Source: Roseburia hominis (lineage in GTDB: Bacteria; Bacillota; Clostridia; Lachnospirales; Lachnospiraceae). Taken from it: a DNA stretch of 64,000 nucleotides. The stretch lies in contig JAETOE010000019.1 of the NCBI GenBank assembly GCA_021771815.1, positions 1 through 64,000 of the forward strand, in the 5' to 3' direction. Below, piece after piece: positions 1 to 8,350 of the stretch (positions are counted from its first letter, which is position 1; each line of letters starts with the position of its first letter). The notes below the pieces were generated by a model that saw nothing but the letters and a program-made list of their open reading frames with translations, searched no databases and was not told where the DNA came from. A program made the position numbers and the translations under genes.

Positions 1-90
1 GTAGTGTGTCAGTCTTATAAGAAGATAATAACAGAAGGAAGATAGATTAGAGAAGTGAAAGGTAGACAAGATGTTTCATGGCGCATTGGT

Positions 91-107
91 GCCTTTCGCA
101 GAAAGGC
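91..107 (+). promoter_or_regulatory. Hairpin overlapping the mtlA ribosome binding region
   Basis: A perfect inverted repeat (GCCTTTC, 3-nt loop, GAAAGGC) ends 11 nt before the preferred mtlA start at 119. Its right arm contains the only purine-rich stretch near that start, so the folded RNA would partly hide the ribosome site. The repeat is seen directly; a translational role is inference. Confidence 0.35.
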
Positions 108-118
108 GGATTATAACT

Positions 119-1509
119 ATGAAAGAAAAAGTACAGAAATTTGGACGTTTCTTAAGTGGAATGGTAATGCCGAATATCGGGGCGTTTATTGCCTGGGGAC
201 TTATTACTGCGCTGTTTATGGAGACCGGCTGGTGCCCGAATGAGAAATTCGCGCTGTTCATTACGCCGATGTCCCAGGTGATGCTGCCGCTTCTGATCGC
301 CTATACCGGCGGTGAAGTGGTAGCCGGGAAGCGCGGCGGCGTCATCGGCGTGATCGCGACAATGGGCGTGATCGTAGCATCCGATACGCCAATGTTCATC
401 GGCGCAATGATAGTGGGGCCTCTTTCCGCATGGATTTTAAAGAAATTCGATATGCTGACGGAAAACCGCATCAAACCGGGATTTGAGATGTTAGTCAACA
501 ATTTTTCCATTGGAATCATCGGTGCAATTTTAGCGCTTCTTGCGATGATCGGCATTACGCCGTTGGTAAACGGGCTGAATGCGGTGATGAGTGCCTGTGT
601 GGGATTTTTGGTGGATCACAGCCTTCTGCCGATGACAAGCGTCTTTATCGAGCCTGCAAAGGTATTGTTCTTAAACAATGCGATCAACCACGGAATCTTA
701 TCCCCGATGGGAATTCAGCAGGTGGAGGAGACAGGAAAATCCATTTTTTTCCTGCTCGAGGCGAATCCGGGACCGGGTCTTGGAATTCTGCTTGCCTACT
801 GCTTCGCCGGAAAAGGAAATGCAAAAAGCTCGGCGCCGGGAGCAGTGATTATTCACTTTTTCGGCGGAATCCATGAGATATATTTTCCGTATATCCTGAT
901 GAATCCTTTGCTGCTTGTCGCAGCGATTGCGGGAGGAGCGACCGGAGTTCTTATTTTTGGCATATTCGGAGCAGGCTTAACTTCGCCTGCATCACCGGGA
1001 AGTATCATCGCTTTATTGATGATGGCAGAACGGCACTCTTATCTGGGGCTGATGCTGGGGTAATCGCTTCCGCGTCGGTTTCGTTCCTGATTGGAATACC
1101 GATTTTAAAATTTATGGGGAAGGACACGACCCTAGAAGAAGCGCGGCAGAAGAAGGATGCTATGAAGCGTGAGGCAAAAGGCGTGCAGCAGGAAAGTGTA
1201 AAAACGGCTGTGACCGGACAGAAGATAAATAAAATCGCATTTGCCTGTGACGCAGGTATGGGCTCGAGCGCCATGGGGGCCTCCGTGCTGAAAAAGAAAA
1301 TTGCGGCGGCAGGGCTTTCCGGAATCGAAGTCATCCATACGCCGGTATCTTCGATACCATCCGATGTGCAGATTGTCGTGACGCATCAGGAACTGGGGGA
1401 GCGGGCGGCTCATAGCAATCCCAATGCGGAACTGATATTGATTACGAATTTCCTTGCAGCGCCGGAGTACGATACACTGCTTGAGAATTTAAAAGAAAGA
1501 AATCAGTAG
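119..1509 (+). CDS. mtlA: PTS mannitol transporter EIICB, split by a -1 frameshift
   Basis: This is a mannitol-type PTS permease that takes up the hexitol and phosphorylates it at the membrane. The EIIC part has many membrane helices and the conserved GGIHEIYFPY motif. The EIIB part carries the phosphocysteine motif CDAGMGSSAMG, with Cys near residue 377. The reading frame stops at 1061-1063, but the protein continues without loss in the next frame from 1060 (VIASASVSFL and onward). A run of four G at 1057-1060 would need five to restore one frame of about 463 residues. The start at 119 (MKEKVQKFG) fits the family; an in-frame ATG at 71 adds 16 atypical residues. It may be a true pseudogene or a sequencing error. 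It heads the hexitol operon, and a second EIICB follows. Confidence 0.88.
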
Positions 1510-1525
1510 GAGAAAACGAAAAAAA

Positions 1526-1554
1526 TTGTTTCCATGTCAGGGAAATGCTATAAT
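1526..1554 (+). promoter_or_regulatory. Sigma-A-type promoter before the second EIICB gene
   Basis: TTGTTT and TATAAT are separated by exactly 17 bp. The -10 is also extended (TGCTATAAT). It lies just after the mtlA stop codon, so the second EIICB gene and mtlR can be transcribed independently of the first. Confidence 0.75.
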
Positions 1555-1566
1555 TTAAGCATAAGA

Positions 1567-1600
1567 GAAAAGGTCAAAATGAGAAGATTTTGACCTTTTC
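1567..1600 (+). terminator. Perfect 14-bp hairpin in the leader of the second EIICB gene
   Basis: The arms GAAAAGGTCAAAAT and ATTTTGACCTTTTC pair perfectly around a 6-nt loop. The hairpin starts about 13 nt after the TATAAT box at 1549-1554, so it would sit at the very 5' end of that transcript. It could end transcription of mtlA from upstream, act as a leader attenuator, or protect the 5' end. There is no clean U-tract beyond the stem, so the terminator reading is only one option. Confidence 0.5.
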
Positions 1601-1653
1601 TTGGCTTTGATGAACATTCTGAAAATAGGACTGCATTTAAACGGGGAAGCATA

Positions 1654-3087
1654 ATGAAATATATACGCAGAATCGGGAAGTATTATACTGGAATCATCAT
1701 GAAAAACATAGGAATTTTCCTGTGCGTCGGTCTGCTTCTGGTACTTTTTGGAGAGCAGGGGTGGATGCCGGATGCGCATATCTCTGAGGTCACTATGCTG
1801 CTGTACCATGTGATTCTTCCGACTATGGTTGCATATGAGGGCGGAGCAAGGTTCGGGGGAACTTCCGGGGGAATTTTAGCGGTACTTGCATTGGCAGGCG
1901 TCCTAAGTGCAGATTCCGGAACGGGGCTGTTCGGGGCTATGGTGATCGGTCCTTTGGCGGGAGGTCTCTGGAGGCAGATCGGGAAGGTGTCGGAGAAGAC
2001 AGATTTTCGGATGAAGATGCTGGTTAAGAATCTGTCGCTGGCGGTTTTCGGCAGTGTGCTCCTGGTTCTGACAAAGACGCTTTTTGTGCCGGTTTTGGAA
2101 GGAGCGCTTGGGATAGTCTGTCAGGGAGTACATTTTCTGGTCGCGCATCATATGACCTTTGCGGCGAGTATTTTGTTGGAACCGGCGAAGGTTTTTTTCT
2201 TAAATAATCTGATGAATCATGGAATTTTGGTGCCGCTTGGGATGAGTCAGGTGCAGGAGACGGGAAGTTCTATCCTGTATTTGATGGAGACGAACCCGGG
2301 CCCGGGGCTTGGGGTTCTGCTGGCGATGTATTTTCGAAATAAGGAGTATAAGAGTGAATATGTTTCCGCTATGCTTGCCGAGAGTGTCGGAGGGATTCAC
2401 GAGGTGTATTTCCCGTTCGTGCTTTCCGATCTGCGGCTGCTACTGCCCCTGATACTGGGCGGAATGGCGGGGAATATCTGCTTTGAATTTCTGGACGCCG
2501 GGCTTAAGGGCGCGGTGTCGCCGGGCAGCTTTCTTGTCATTCTTCTGATGACGGGAAAGGAAGGATTTTTCCCGATGATGGCGGGGATGGCGGCATCCGC
2601 TGCCGTCTCTTTTGCGGGATGCTTTTTCCTTCTGGGATATGGAGGAGGAAAAGAACCGGAGAGAAAGCAGCGGGGAGAAGAAATGCAAAGAGAGACGACA
2701 GGGAGACTGGCAGATGAGATGCAGGCAGACGAGAGACTGGCAGATGAGGTGCAGAAAGAACAGATGCTAAGGGATGAGAAGAAAATGCAGGAAAAGAAAC
2801 GAATCGAACAGATTGCGTTTGTCTGTGACGGAGGGGTGGGATCGAGCGTGATGGGCTCGGCGCTCCTTCGCAGACTTTTGGCGCAGAGAGGAATTACGGG
2901 AGTAAAGGTGCAGGCTTTTGCGGCGGATCTGGTACCGCAGGAGGCAGAGGTTTTGGTCTGCCAGAAGGATTTTTACCGGATGCTGCCTAAAGATGTGCTT
3001 ACGAAAGAGATTTTTACAGTGGACAGTCTGGTGCAGCCGGAGGGATTTGCGCAGATTCTGGAACAGATTGAGCAGAGAAACGGGTAG
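1654..3087 (+). CDS. Second, divergent PTS mannitol-type EIICB permease
   Basis: This is a 477-residue paralogue of the preceding MtlA with the same order: a polytopic EIIC (about 1-330), a linker and a C-terminal EIIB. The EIIC landmarks LEPAKVFFLNN, NPGPGLGVLL and GGIHEVYFPF are all kept. The EIIB site reads CDGGVGSSVMG, with the phosphocysteine at residue 391, so it should be competent for phosphotransfer. The linker (about 330-380) is charged and holds a 30-bp tandem repeat at 2703-2754 that encodes two RLADE blocks. The divergence from MtlA suggests a different hexitol or affinity, but the substrate cannot be read from sequence. The gene has its own promoter at 1526-1554 and ends 6 bp before mtlR. 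Confidence 0.9.
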   Translation: MKYIRRIGKYYTGIIMKNIGIFLCVGLLLVLFGEQGWMPDAHISEVTMLLYHVILPTMVAYEGGARFGGTSGGILAVLALAGVLSADSGTGLFGAMVIGPLAGGLWRQIGKVSEKTDFRMKMLVKNLSLAVFGSVLLVLTKTLFVPVLEGALGIVCQGVHFLVAHHMTFAASILLEPAKVFFLNNLMNHGILVPLGMSQVQETGSSILYLMETNPGPGLGVLLAMYFRNKEYKSEYVSAMLAESVGGIHEVYFPFVLSDLRLLLPLILGGMAGNICFEFLDAGLKGAVSPGSFLVILLMTGKEGFFPMMAGMAASAAVSFAGCFFLLGYGGGKEPERKQRGEEMQRETTGRLADEMQADERLADEVQKEQMLRDEKKMQEKKRIEQIAFVCDGGVGSSVMGSALLRRLLAQRGITGVKVQAFAADLVPQEAEVLVCQKDFYRMLPKDVLTKEIFTVDSLVQPEGFAQILEQIEQRNG

Positions 3088-3093
3088 GGGACG

Positions 3094-5189
3094 ATGGATT
3101 TTACACCACGAATGAAACAGATTTTTCAGGTATTATTGAAGGAAGAAGAAGCGATTCCGGTCAAGACGCTGGCCCAAAAGGTGGGCGTGAGCAAGCGCAC
3201 CGTACAGCGCGAGCTGGAATATATTGAATCGGCATTGAAGACGTATGAGATCAGATTTATGTCTAAGACGGGCGTCGGGGTCTGGTTAGAGGGGAACGGG
3301 GAGGAGAAAGGCCGCCTGCTTATGGATATCGGCGAGGGCGACGATTATGACGTTTCTAACCGGGAGAACCGCAGAAAACGGCTGATTTTAGAGATATTAA
3401 AGGAAAAGGGCCTAAAAAAGCTCTTCTATTACAGCAGTCAGTTCGGGGTCAGCGAGGCGACGATCAGCGGGGATTTAGAGGCGGTTGAGGAATGGCTGAA
3501 CCGCTACGGGCTCTTCGTGAACCGCAAGCCTGGGAGCGGCATCTCGGTGGAGGGGAGCGAGGATGATTACCGCAGGGCAATCCGCGCTTTTATCAATGAG
3601 AATATGGACACGCAGGCGGTGCGGGAGGCATATCAGGATGTAAACGGAAATGCCGCTTCCTATGAGAATCTGAAGAAGAGCAGCATCGGGCAGCTTTTGA
3701 ATGATGATATCGTAAGGCGTGTCATGGACTGCATTACGGGCATGAACAATGCGAGGGTGCTGACATTGACGGAAAGCTCCTATACAGGTCTGATCATACA
3801 TATCGCTATTGCAATCAACCGCATCTTAAAGAATGAGGTGATCGAACCGGATAAAAGCTGGCAGGAGGAAAGCAGGAAGGATGAGGACTACCAGCTTGCC
3901 GAGGCGATTGTCGCAGAGCTCGAGGAGGAATTTGAAGTAGAGATACCCAAGGTGGAAATCGGTTATATCTGCCTGCATATCAAGGGGGCGAAGCACGAAA
4001 AAATCCAGTGGGATGACAAAAAGATACCGCAGATGGAAAACGGCCAGATGCAGCAGCTTTTAAATGCCATGGTCGATGCGTTTGATCCGGGGAAGGCGTA
4101 TCTGCTAAAGCAGGACGATGAATTTATCCAGGGGCTGTTAGCGCATATGCAGCCCACTTTGATCCGGCTGATGCACGGGATGCAGATTCAAAATCCTGTA
4201 TTGGACGATATAAGAAACAATTATCCCGACATATACGCCCGGTGTGAAAAGGTGGCGAAGGTGTTGGAAGAAGTCACAGGAAAGGAGGTTCCGGCGGAGG
4301 AAACCGGATATCTGACCGTGCACTTTGGAGCGGCGCTTGTCCGTTTAGAGGAACGGAAGGAGAAAATCCGCAAGGTGCAGGTGGGAGTCGTCTGTTCCAG
4401 CGGAATCGGCATTTCCCGTCTGATGTCCTCAAAGCTCGAGAAGCTTTTCCGCGACCGGGTTGTTATTACGACCTACGGGAAGAATGATATCACGCCCTTT
4501 GTTGCAAGCCGTGTGGACTTTTTATCACAAGCATTTCACTGGAGCAGGCGCAAGTCCCGGTCCTGGAAGTAAATCCCCTGTTAAATGAGGAGGATATCCA
4601 GGGAATCCGGCATATGGTATATAAGTATGAGCGGATGCCGGGGAAGCAGGAGGAAGCAGACGAATTTATCGTACAGCTTGAGGAGATTAATCTGGTGGCG
4701 GCACAGATTAATACAGTCATCAAATACATGGATTTCTTTAAGGTGGATAACCGGATTACATTCGAGGAGCTTTTGATCGCCGTCGGGGAGCGGATGTCGC
4801 CTTACTCCGATCGCAGAGAGATGATCCGGGAAGACATTCTGCGCCGGGAGCGGATCTCTACGCAGGTTTTCGCAGAGTTCGGCTTTGCGCTGCTTCACAC
4901 CCGGACAAAGGGTGTGATACGTCCGGCTTTTTCGGTCTGTATGACCAGAGATCTGCAGGCTTTTTTGGATCCTTATTTTAAAGGGATTGCCGTAGTGTTT
5001 GTCATGCTCGTTCCGATGGACGACAAGATTTCCGTCAACAATGAGATTCTTGGACATATCAGTAGTATGCTGATTGAGGAGATAGAATTTATGGATGTGG
5101 TGGCGGGAGGAGATAAGGAGGAGATACGCAGCTATCTGTCCAAAAGCTTAAAAAAATATTTTAAAAAGTACTTGTGGGGTCTGTCGTGA
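3094..5189 (+). CDS. mtlR: PRD-domain hexitol operon regulator MtlR, split by a -1 frameshift
   Basis: This is a PTS-controlled activator of the MtlR/LicR type. The order is two N-terminal helix-turn-helix segments, PRD1 (candidate regulatory His236 and His295), PRD2 (His351 and His410), an EIIB-like domain (Cys434 in VVCSSGIG) and a C-terminal EIIA-like domain (His about 602 in LLHTRTKG). The first frame stops at 4570-4572. The homologous protein continues in another frame from about 4524, where a T5 run (4518-4522) would need six T to give one protein of about 698 residues. All phosphorylation-site residues are present across the two parts, so it was recently intact or is intact and mis-sequenced. 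It probably senses hexitol flux through phosphorylation by HPr and EIIB. Confidence 0.88.
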
Positions 5190-5202
5190 CCCCACTTTTT
5201 TT
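5174..5202 (+). terminator. Rho-independent terminator after mtlR
   Basis: GTGGGGTC and GACCCCAC pair around a 6-nt loop and are followed by seven T. The mtlR stop codon lies inside the hairpin. It separates the permease and regulator genes from mtlF onward. Confidence 0.92.
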
Positions 5203-5250
5203 ATGCAAATTTGGCACTATCGGATGACGCCAAAGTCCATTTTCTTTGAA

Positions 5251-5280
5251 TTGAAAAAGTGATGTTTCCGCCCGTATAAT
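5251..5280 (+). promoter_or_regulatory. Promoter of the mtlF-fruK-ptsHI operon
   Basis: TTGAAA and TATAAT are separated by 18 bp, directly after the mtlR terminator and about 55 bp before mtlF. No convincing catabolite-control (cre) box was found next to it. Confidence 0.7.
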
Positions 5281-5334
5281 TAAGTCAGAAAGAAACAAAA
5301 CCCGGGTGAAAAAAGTTCAAAGGAGGATGTGACC

Positions 5335-5781
5335 ATGTTATTTAAGTCAAAGAAAAAAGAATTATTGTACCGTGAAAATATCCGAGTGGGATGCAAAGCG
5401 GATTCCAAGGAGCAGGTCATCCGGGAAGTCGGACAGATGTTAGTGGATGGCGGATATGTAGACGCACCTTACGTGGAGGCGATGCTGGAGAGAGAGCAAT
5501 CCTTTTCTACCTTTATGGGAAACGGTCTGGCACTTCCCCATGGCGTTGAGGCGGCAAAGAAAGAAATTAAGGCGTCGGGAATTGCAGTTATGACATTCCC
5601 GGAGGGAATCGACTGGGGCGGCAATGAGGTAAAGGTCGTCATCGGAATCGCAGGAGTCGGAGAGGAGCATCTTGAGATTTTATCTGTCATTGCAGATAAG
5701 ATGCTGGATGAAGCGGCGGCAGAGCGGCTTGCAGGCGGAGATGTAGAGACCGTATATCAGATTCTTGCAGGAAAGGAGTAA
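5335..5781 (+). CDS. mtlF: PTS mannitol-type EIIA component
   Basis: This is a 148-residue cytoplasmic EIIA that passes phosphate from HPr to the EIIB domains of the two permeases upstream. The phospho-acceptor His69 lies in ALPHGVEAAK, the usual PTS EIIA type 2 motif. An in-frame GTG at 5329 lies only 2 nt after AGGAGG (5321-5326), whereas the ATG at 5335 has an 8-nt spacing and is preferred. It is the first gene after the promoter at 5251-5280 and ends 4 bp before fruK. Confidence 0.93.
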   Translation: MLFKSKKKELLYRENIRVGCKADSKEQVIREVGQMLVDGGYVDAPYVEAMLEREQSFSTFMGNGLALPHGVEAAKKEIKASGIAVMTFPEGIDWGGNEVKVVIGIAGVGEEHLEILSVIADKMLDEAAAERLAGGDVETVYQILAGKE

Positions 5782-5785
5782 AGGC

Positions 5786-6718
5786 ATGATTATCACAGTT
5801 ACAATGAATCCGGCGATTGATAAGACGATAGAGATTGACCGGCTTGTGGCGGGAGGTCTGAACCGGATTCGTAAAGTAGAGTACGACGCAGGCGGAAAGG
5901 GAATTAACGTTTCAAAGACGATCCGGGAGCTTGGCGGGGAGAGTATCGCGACCGGATTCATAGGCGGAAACGCAGGAAATACCATTGAAACCGTATTGAA
6001 AGAGAAAGGAATCACCTGTGATTTCGTAACGGTGGATGGGGAGACGCGAACCAACACGAAGGTTTTTGAGAATTCCGGAGCGGTAACAGAATTAAATGAA
6101 CCGGGTCCGACGATAACGGCAGCGCAGATGGAGCAGTTATTGGAAAAGCTCTCCGGTTATGCGAAGGAGGATACTCTGTTTATCCTGGCGGGAAGCATAC
6201 CAAACGGCGTGGACAAAGAAATCTATGCAAAAATTATCCGTCTCGTACACGAAAAGGGTGCAAAGGTGCTGCTGGATGCAGACGGAGAATTATTCCGCAA
6301 TGCACTTCCGGCAGGACCGGATATTATCAAACCGAACCGCGTGGAACTGGAGGAATATGCGGGGTATGACTATCGGGCGACGAAGGAGGAACTGCTTAAG
6401 CTTGCGAGAAAGTTTGTAGCCCAGGGCATTGAGACGGTAGCCGTTTCCATGGGAAAGAGCGGCGCGATGTTCGTGCGGGGCGGTTATGAGGCGGAGTGTC
6501 CGGCACTTTCCGTAAAGGCGCATTCCACAGTCGGAGCGGGAGACGCCATGGTGGCGGCGTTAGCCTATGCGTGGAACAACAAATTAAACGATGACGACAC
6601 GGTGCGTCTTGCGATTGCGACTTCCGCCGGAGCGGTGACGACGATAGGAACAAAGCCGCCGACCAGGGCATTAGTGGATGAACTCATGACACAGGTCGTT
6701 ATTGAAAAGTTATCATAA
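5786..6718 (+). CDS. fruK: 1-phosphofructokinase (PfkB family)
   Basis: This 310-residue PfkB-family sugar-phosphate kinase most resembles 1-phosphofructokinase, which makes fructose-1,6-bisphosphate from fructose-1-phosphate. The N-terminus TVTMNPAIDKTIEID and the GGKGINVSK motif are typical. The C-terminal GAGDAM motif supplies the anion hole and the catalytic base Asp253. Tagatose-6-phosphate kinase is the main alternative. The start at 5786 follows AAGGAG of the preceding gene's end. No fructose PTS is present beside it. It sits instead between mannitol EIIA and a SorE-like dehydrogenase, which suggests that the hexitol phosphate is oxidised to fructose-1-phosphate. Confidence 0.88.
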   Translation: MIITVTMNPAIDKTIEIDRLVAGGLNRIRKVEYDAGGKGINVSKTIRELGGESIATGFIGGNAGNTIETVLKEKGITCDFVTVDGETRTNTKVFENSGAVTELNEPGPTITAAQMEQLLEKLSGYAKEDTLFILAGSIPNGVDKEIYAKIIRLVHEKGAKVLLDADGELFRNALPAGPDIIKPNRVELEEYAGYDYRATKEELLKLARKFVAQGIETVAVSMGKSGAMFVRGGYEAECPALSVKAHSTVGAGDAMVAALAYAWNNKLNDDDTVRLAIATSAGAVTTIGTKPPTRALVDELMTQVVIEKLS

Positions 6719-6808
6719 ATAAGAAGAACAGGCCAACTGGCGCTGCGCCGGGCGCAGCAATCAAAGTGTATTTAGTTAAAAAACAGGAAAAAGGAAGGGA
6801 AATCAGAT

Positions 6809-8074
6809 ATGAAAACGAAGGCAGTCAGAATGTATGGAACAAGAGATTTGAGATTAGAGGAATTTGAATTACCGGAGATTGGGGACGATGAAATCCTTGT
6901 AAAGGTCATGAGCGACAGTATCTGTATGTCTACCTACAAATTGGCGGAGCAGGGCAAGAAACACAAAAGAGCTCCGCAGAACATTGACACGAACCCGATC
7001 ATCATCGGACATGAGTTTGCCGGCGTGATCGTCGAGGTCGGCGAGAAGTGGAAGGATCAGTTTAAGCCGGGGATGAAGTTTGCGCAGCAGCCCGCTTTAA
7101 ATTATAAGGGCAGTCTTGCATCTCCGGGATATTCCTACGAATATTTCGGAGGAGCCTGCACCTACTGCGTGATTCCGCACGAGGTGATGGAGCTTGGATG
7201 CCTGATGCCATACGAGGGAGACAGCTTCTTTGAAGCTTCCTTAGGAGAGCCGATGAGCTGCATCATTGGCGGTTACCACGGCAATTATCACACCAACAAG
7301 AGAAACCATGATCTTGCAGGCGGCACGAAGGAGGGCGGCGACATTATCATCCTCGGCGGCTGCGGACCGATGGGACTCGGCGCAGTAAGTTACGGCATCC
7401 AGTTTGAGAATAAGCCGAAGAGAATCGTTGTCACCGACATTGACGACGCGAAGATTGCCCGCGCAAGAGAGGTGATTCCGGAGTCCTTCGCAGAGAAGAA
7501 CGGGGTGGAACTTTTGTACGTGAACACGGCAAAGATGGCTGACCCGGTACAGGAGCTTAAGGACATTACCGGAGGAAAGGGCTATGATGATGTATTTGTC
7601 TATGTGCCGAACCGTCAGGTGGCGGAGCTTGGAGACAAGATTATGGCGTTTGACGGCTGCATGAATTTCTTTGCAGGCCCGACCGACAATCAGTTTAAGG
7701 CGGAAATCAACCTGTACAACGTGCATTATACCAGCGCGCATATTTTGGGAACCACCGGCGGCAATAATGACGACCTGATTGAGGCGAACGAGCTGGCGGC
7801 AAAGGGCAGAATTGAACCGGCGGTTATGGTAACTCATGTAGGGGGAATCGACAGCATCGCAGAGGCGACCTTAAATCTTCCGAACATTCCGGGCGGAAAG
7901 AAACTTACTTATACGCAGTTCGATATGCCGCTGACTGCAATCGAAGACTTTGAGGAACTTGGAAAGACAGATCCTCTATTCAAAAAGCTGGATGAGGCAT
8001 GCAAGGAGAACAGGGGGCTTTGGAGTGCAAAAGCGGAGAAAATCTTATTTGAACATTTTGGTGTAGAGGCGTAG
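6809..8074 (+). CDS. Zinc-dependent hexitol-phosphate dehydrogenase, SorE-like
   Basis: This 421-residue medium-chain dehydrogenase resembles L-sorbose-1-phosphate reductase (SorE). The catalytic zinc site is visible as Cys39 (SICMST) and His68-Glu69 (GHEF), and the nucleotide-binding turn is GGCGPMGLGA. The four structural-zinc cysteines of classical alcohol dehydrogenases are not apparent. It occupies the place where mannitol-1-phosphate dehydrogenase (MtlD) would be expected; no MtlD-type gene is in the window. SorE works on the carbon next to the phosphorylated one, and on mannitol-1-phosphate that would yield fructose-1-phosphate, the FruK substrate. The enzyme family is clear; the substrate is inference. 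Confidence 0.82.
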   Translation: MKTKAVRMYGTRDLRLEEFELPEIGDDEILVKVMSDSICMSTYKLAEQGKKHKRAPQNIDTNPIIIGHEFAGVIVEVGEKWKDQFKPGMKFAQQPALNYKGSLASPGYSYEYFGGACTYCVIPHEVMELGCLMPYEGDSFFEASLGEPMSCIIGGYHGNYHTNKRNHDLAGGTKEGGDIIILGGCGPMGLGAVSYGIQFENKPKRIVVTDIDDAKIARAREVIPESFAEKNGVELLYVNTAKMADPVQELKDITGGKGYDDVFVYVPNRQVAELGDKIMAFDGCMNFFAGPTDNQFKAEINLYNVHYTSAHILGTTGGNNDDLIEANELAAKGRIEPAVMVTHVGGIDSIAEATLNLPNIPGGKKLTYTQFDMPLTAIEDFEELGKTDPLFKKLDEACKENRGLWSAKAEKILFEHFGVEA

Positions 8075-8085
8075 GAGGGGATAGT

Positions 8086-8349
8086 ATGGTATCAGCAAAG
8101 GTTATAGTAAAAAATCCATCGGGTCTTCATGCAAGACCGGCGTCGATTCTGGCGCAGGCTGCCGGAAAATGCAAATCGGAAACGGTATTGTTGTACGGGG
8201 AGAAACGAATCCAGTTAAAGAGTATCTTAAATATTATGTCCGCTGCGATCAAATCGGGTTCTGAGGTGGAAATCCAGTGCAGCGGCGATTCGGAAGAGAA
8301 GGATATAAAGACACTTGTGGAACTGATTGAAAGTGGATTGGGTGAGTGA
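8086..8349 (+). CDS. ptsH: Phosphocarrier protein HPr
   Basis: This 87-residue protein is a complete HPr. His15, phosphorylated by enzyme I, lies in GLHARPA. Ser46, the HPr kinase site used in Firmicutes catabolite control, lies in QLKSILNIMS. It probably feeds phosphate to MtlF and to the PRD domains of MtlR. It is placed 11 bp after the dehydrogenase gene and 1 bp before ptsI, so it is co-transcribed with the hexitol genes. Whether it is the only HPr of the cell or an operon-specific copy cannot be told from this window. Confidence 0.93.
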   Translation: MVSAKVIVKNPSGLHARPASILAQAAGKCKSETVLLYGEKRIQLKSILNIMSAAIKSGSEVEIQCSGDSEEKDIKTLVELIESGLGE

Positions 8350-8350
8350 T

